Assembly: GCF_003351745.1 (NCBI RefSeq)
Contig: NZ_CP031222.1
Coordinates: 2,090,207-2,154,206, forward strand
From: Aquirhabdus parva
Lineage (GTDB): Bacteria > Pseudomonadota > Gammaproteobacteria > Pseudomonadales > Moraxellaceae
DNA length: 64,000 bases
Direction of reading: 5' to 3'
Shown here: positions 63,676 to 64,000 of the stretch, piece by piece
Layout of the letters: every line of letters starts with the position of its first letter
Numbering within the stretch: position 1 is the stretch's first letter
Position numbers and translations under genes: made by a program
Notes under the pieces: generated by a model
Told to the model about the DNA's origin: nothing
What the model saw: only the letters and a program-made list of their open reading frames with translations
The model's database searches: none

Positions 63676-64000
63676 TTAACCCACAAACAACATATCGTAG
63701 TTCGGGTTATCAAAGTGCTCCAGTACCTTGCCGCCACCACGTGTCACACAGGTCAGTGGATCTTCAGCGACAACAACAGGTAAGCCCGTTTCACGTGACA
63801 ATAACTTATCTAAATTACGCAATAACGCGCCGCCGCCTGTCAACACGATACCACGCTCTGAAATATCAGCTGACAATTCAGGAGGCGTTTGTTCGAGAGC
63901 TGTTTTTACAGCGCTGACAATTGAAGACAATGGATCAGTCAATGCTGCTAGCACTTCATTCGATTTTACGATAAATGATCGTGGAACGCCTTCAGCCAAG
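63676..64000 (-). CDS. mreB: MreB actin homologue, 5' end beyond window
   Basis: The last 108 codons are visible. [41 protein letters not shown] and [16 protein letters not shown] are MreB C-terminal hallmarks (adenosine-binding and phosphate-2 regions of the actin fold). The start lies beyond the right edge. First gene of the mreB-mreC-mreD-maf-rng order. Confidence 0.96.
   Translation of the reverse strand, partial: LAEGVPRSFIVKSNEVLAALTDPLSSIVSAVKTALEQTPPELSADISERGIVLTGGGALLRNLDKLLSRETGLPVVVAEDPLTCVTRGGGKVLEHFDNPNYDMLFVG

Overview
The window looks like a gammaproteobacterial chromosome of moderate GC, most likely from the Moraxellaceae (Acinetobacter or a close relative). This rests on gene content and order: ndk-rlmN-pilF-rodZ, mreB-mreC-mreD-maf-rng, rodA-mltB-rlpA, a GTP-type PEP carboxykinase, a type B ribosomal protein L31 and a wax ester synthase/diacylglycerol acyltransferase. 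Family placement is inference; no rRNA is present to settle it.

Layout. 1-8 kb (all minus strand): rodZ (cut by the left edge), pilF, an unusually long rlmN, ndk, iscX, an amino-acid permease, a histidine phosphatase and a nitronate monooxygenase-like gene. 8.2-12.6 kb: a YgjP-like metallopeptidase facing a four-gene set of Anbu (bacterial proteasome-like peptidase), transglutaminase-like protease, a short alpha-E protein and a circularly permuted ATP-grasp protein. 13-18.6 kb: dapF-lysA-lptM, pckG and a diiron-type hydrolase. 19.2-33.6 kb (mainly plus strand): lipid kinase-like protein, phosphoesterase, groESL with a heat-shock-type promoter, tpx, small membrane or secreted proteins, a pseudouridine synthase, rlmJ, pssA, msrPQ and a surface-adhesin-E-like protein.

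33.6-41.8 kb: an 8.1-kb filamentous phage (inovirus) prophage inserted in the 3' part of a tRNA-Arg(CCG) gene and flanked by perfect 47-bp direct repeats. It carries a tyrosine integrase, one cargo gene, a leftward replication and virion operon (two small early genes, Rep, ssDNA-binding-like protein, several tiny membrane ORFs, major coat, pIII-like adsorption protein, pVI-like DUF2523 protein, Zot/pI), and a rightward small regulator with palindromic operator candidates. At least four ORFs under 45 codons with good ribosome-binding sites or stop/start overlaps lie inside it. The regulator's reading frame runs through the attachment site, so its C-terminus differs between the integrated and circular forms.

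42-64 kb: an ABC exporter pair with queF, an unknown gene, rodA-mltB-rlpA (cell shape and peptidoglycan), an Mpo1-like membrane protein, clpB with a heat-shock-type promoter, a methyltransferase, wax ester synthase, rpmE2, an orphan sialate-O-acetylesterase-like protein, moeA, and the rng-maf-mreDCB elongation cluster cut by the right edge. The two shape-related loci (rodZ at the left, rodA and mreBCD at the right) are separate transcription units in this window.
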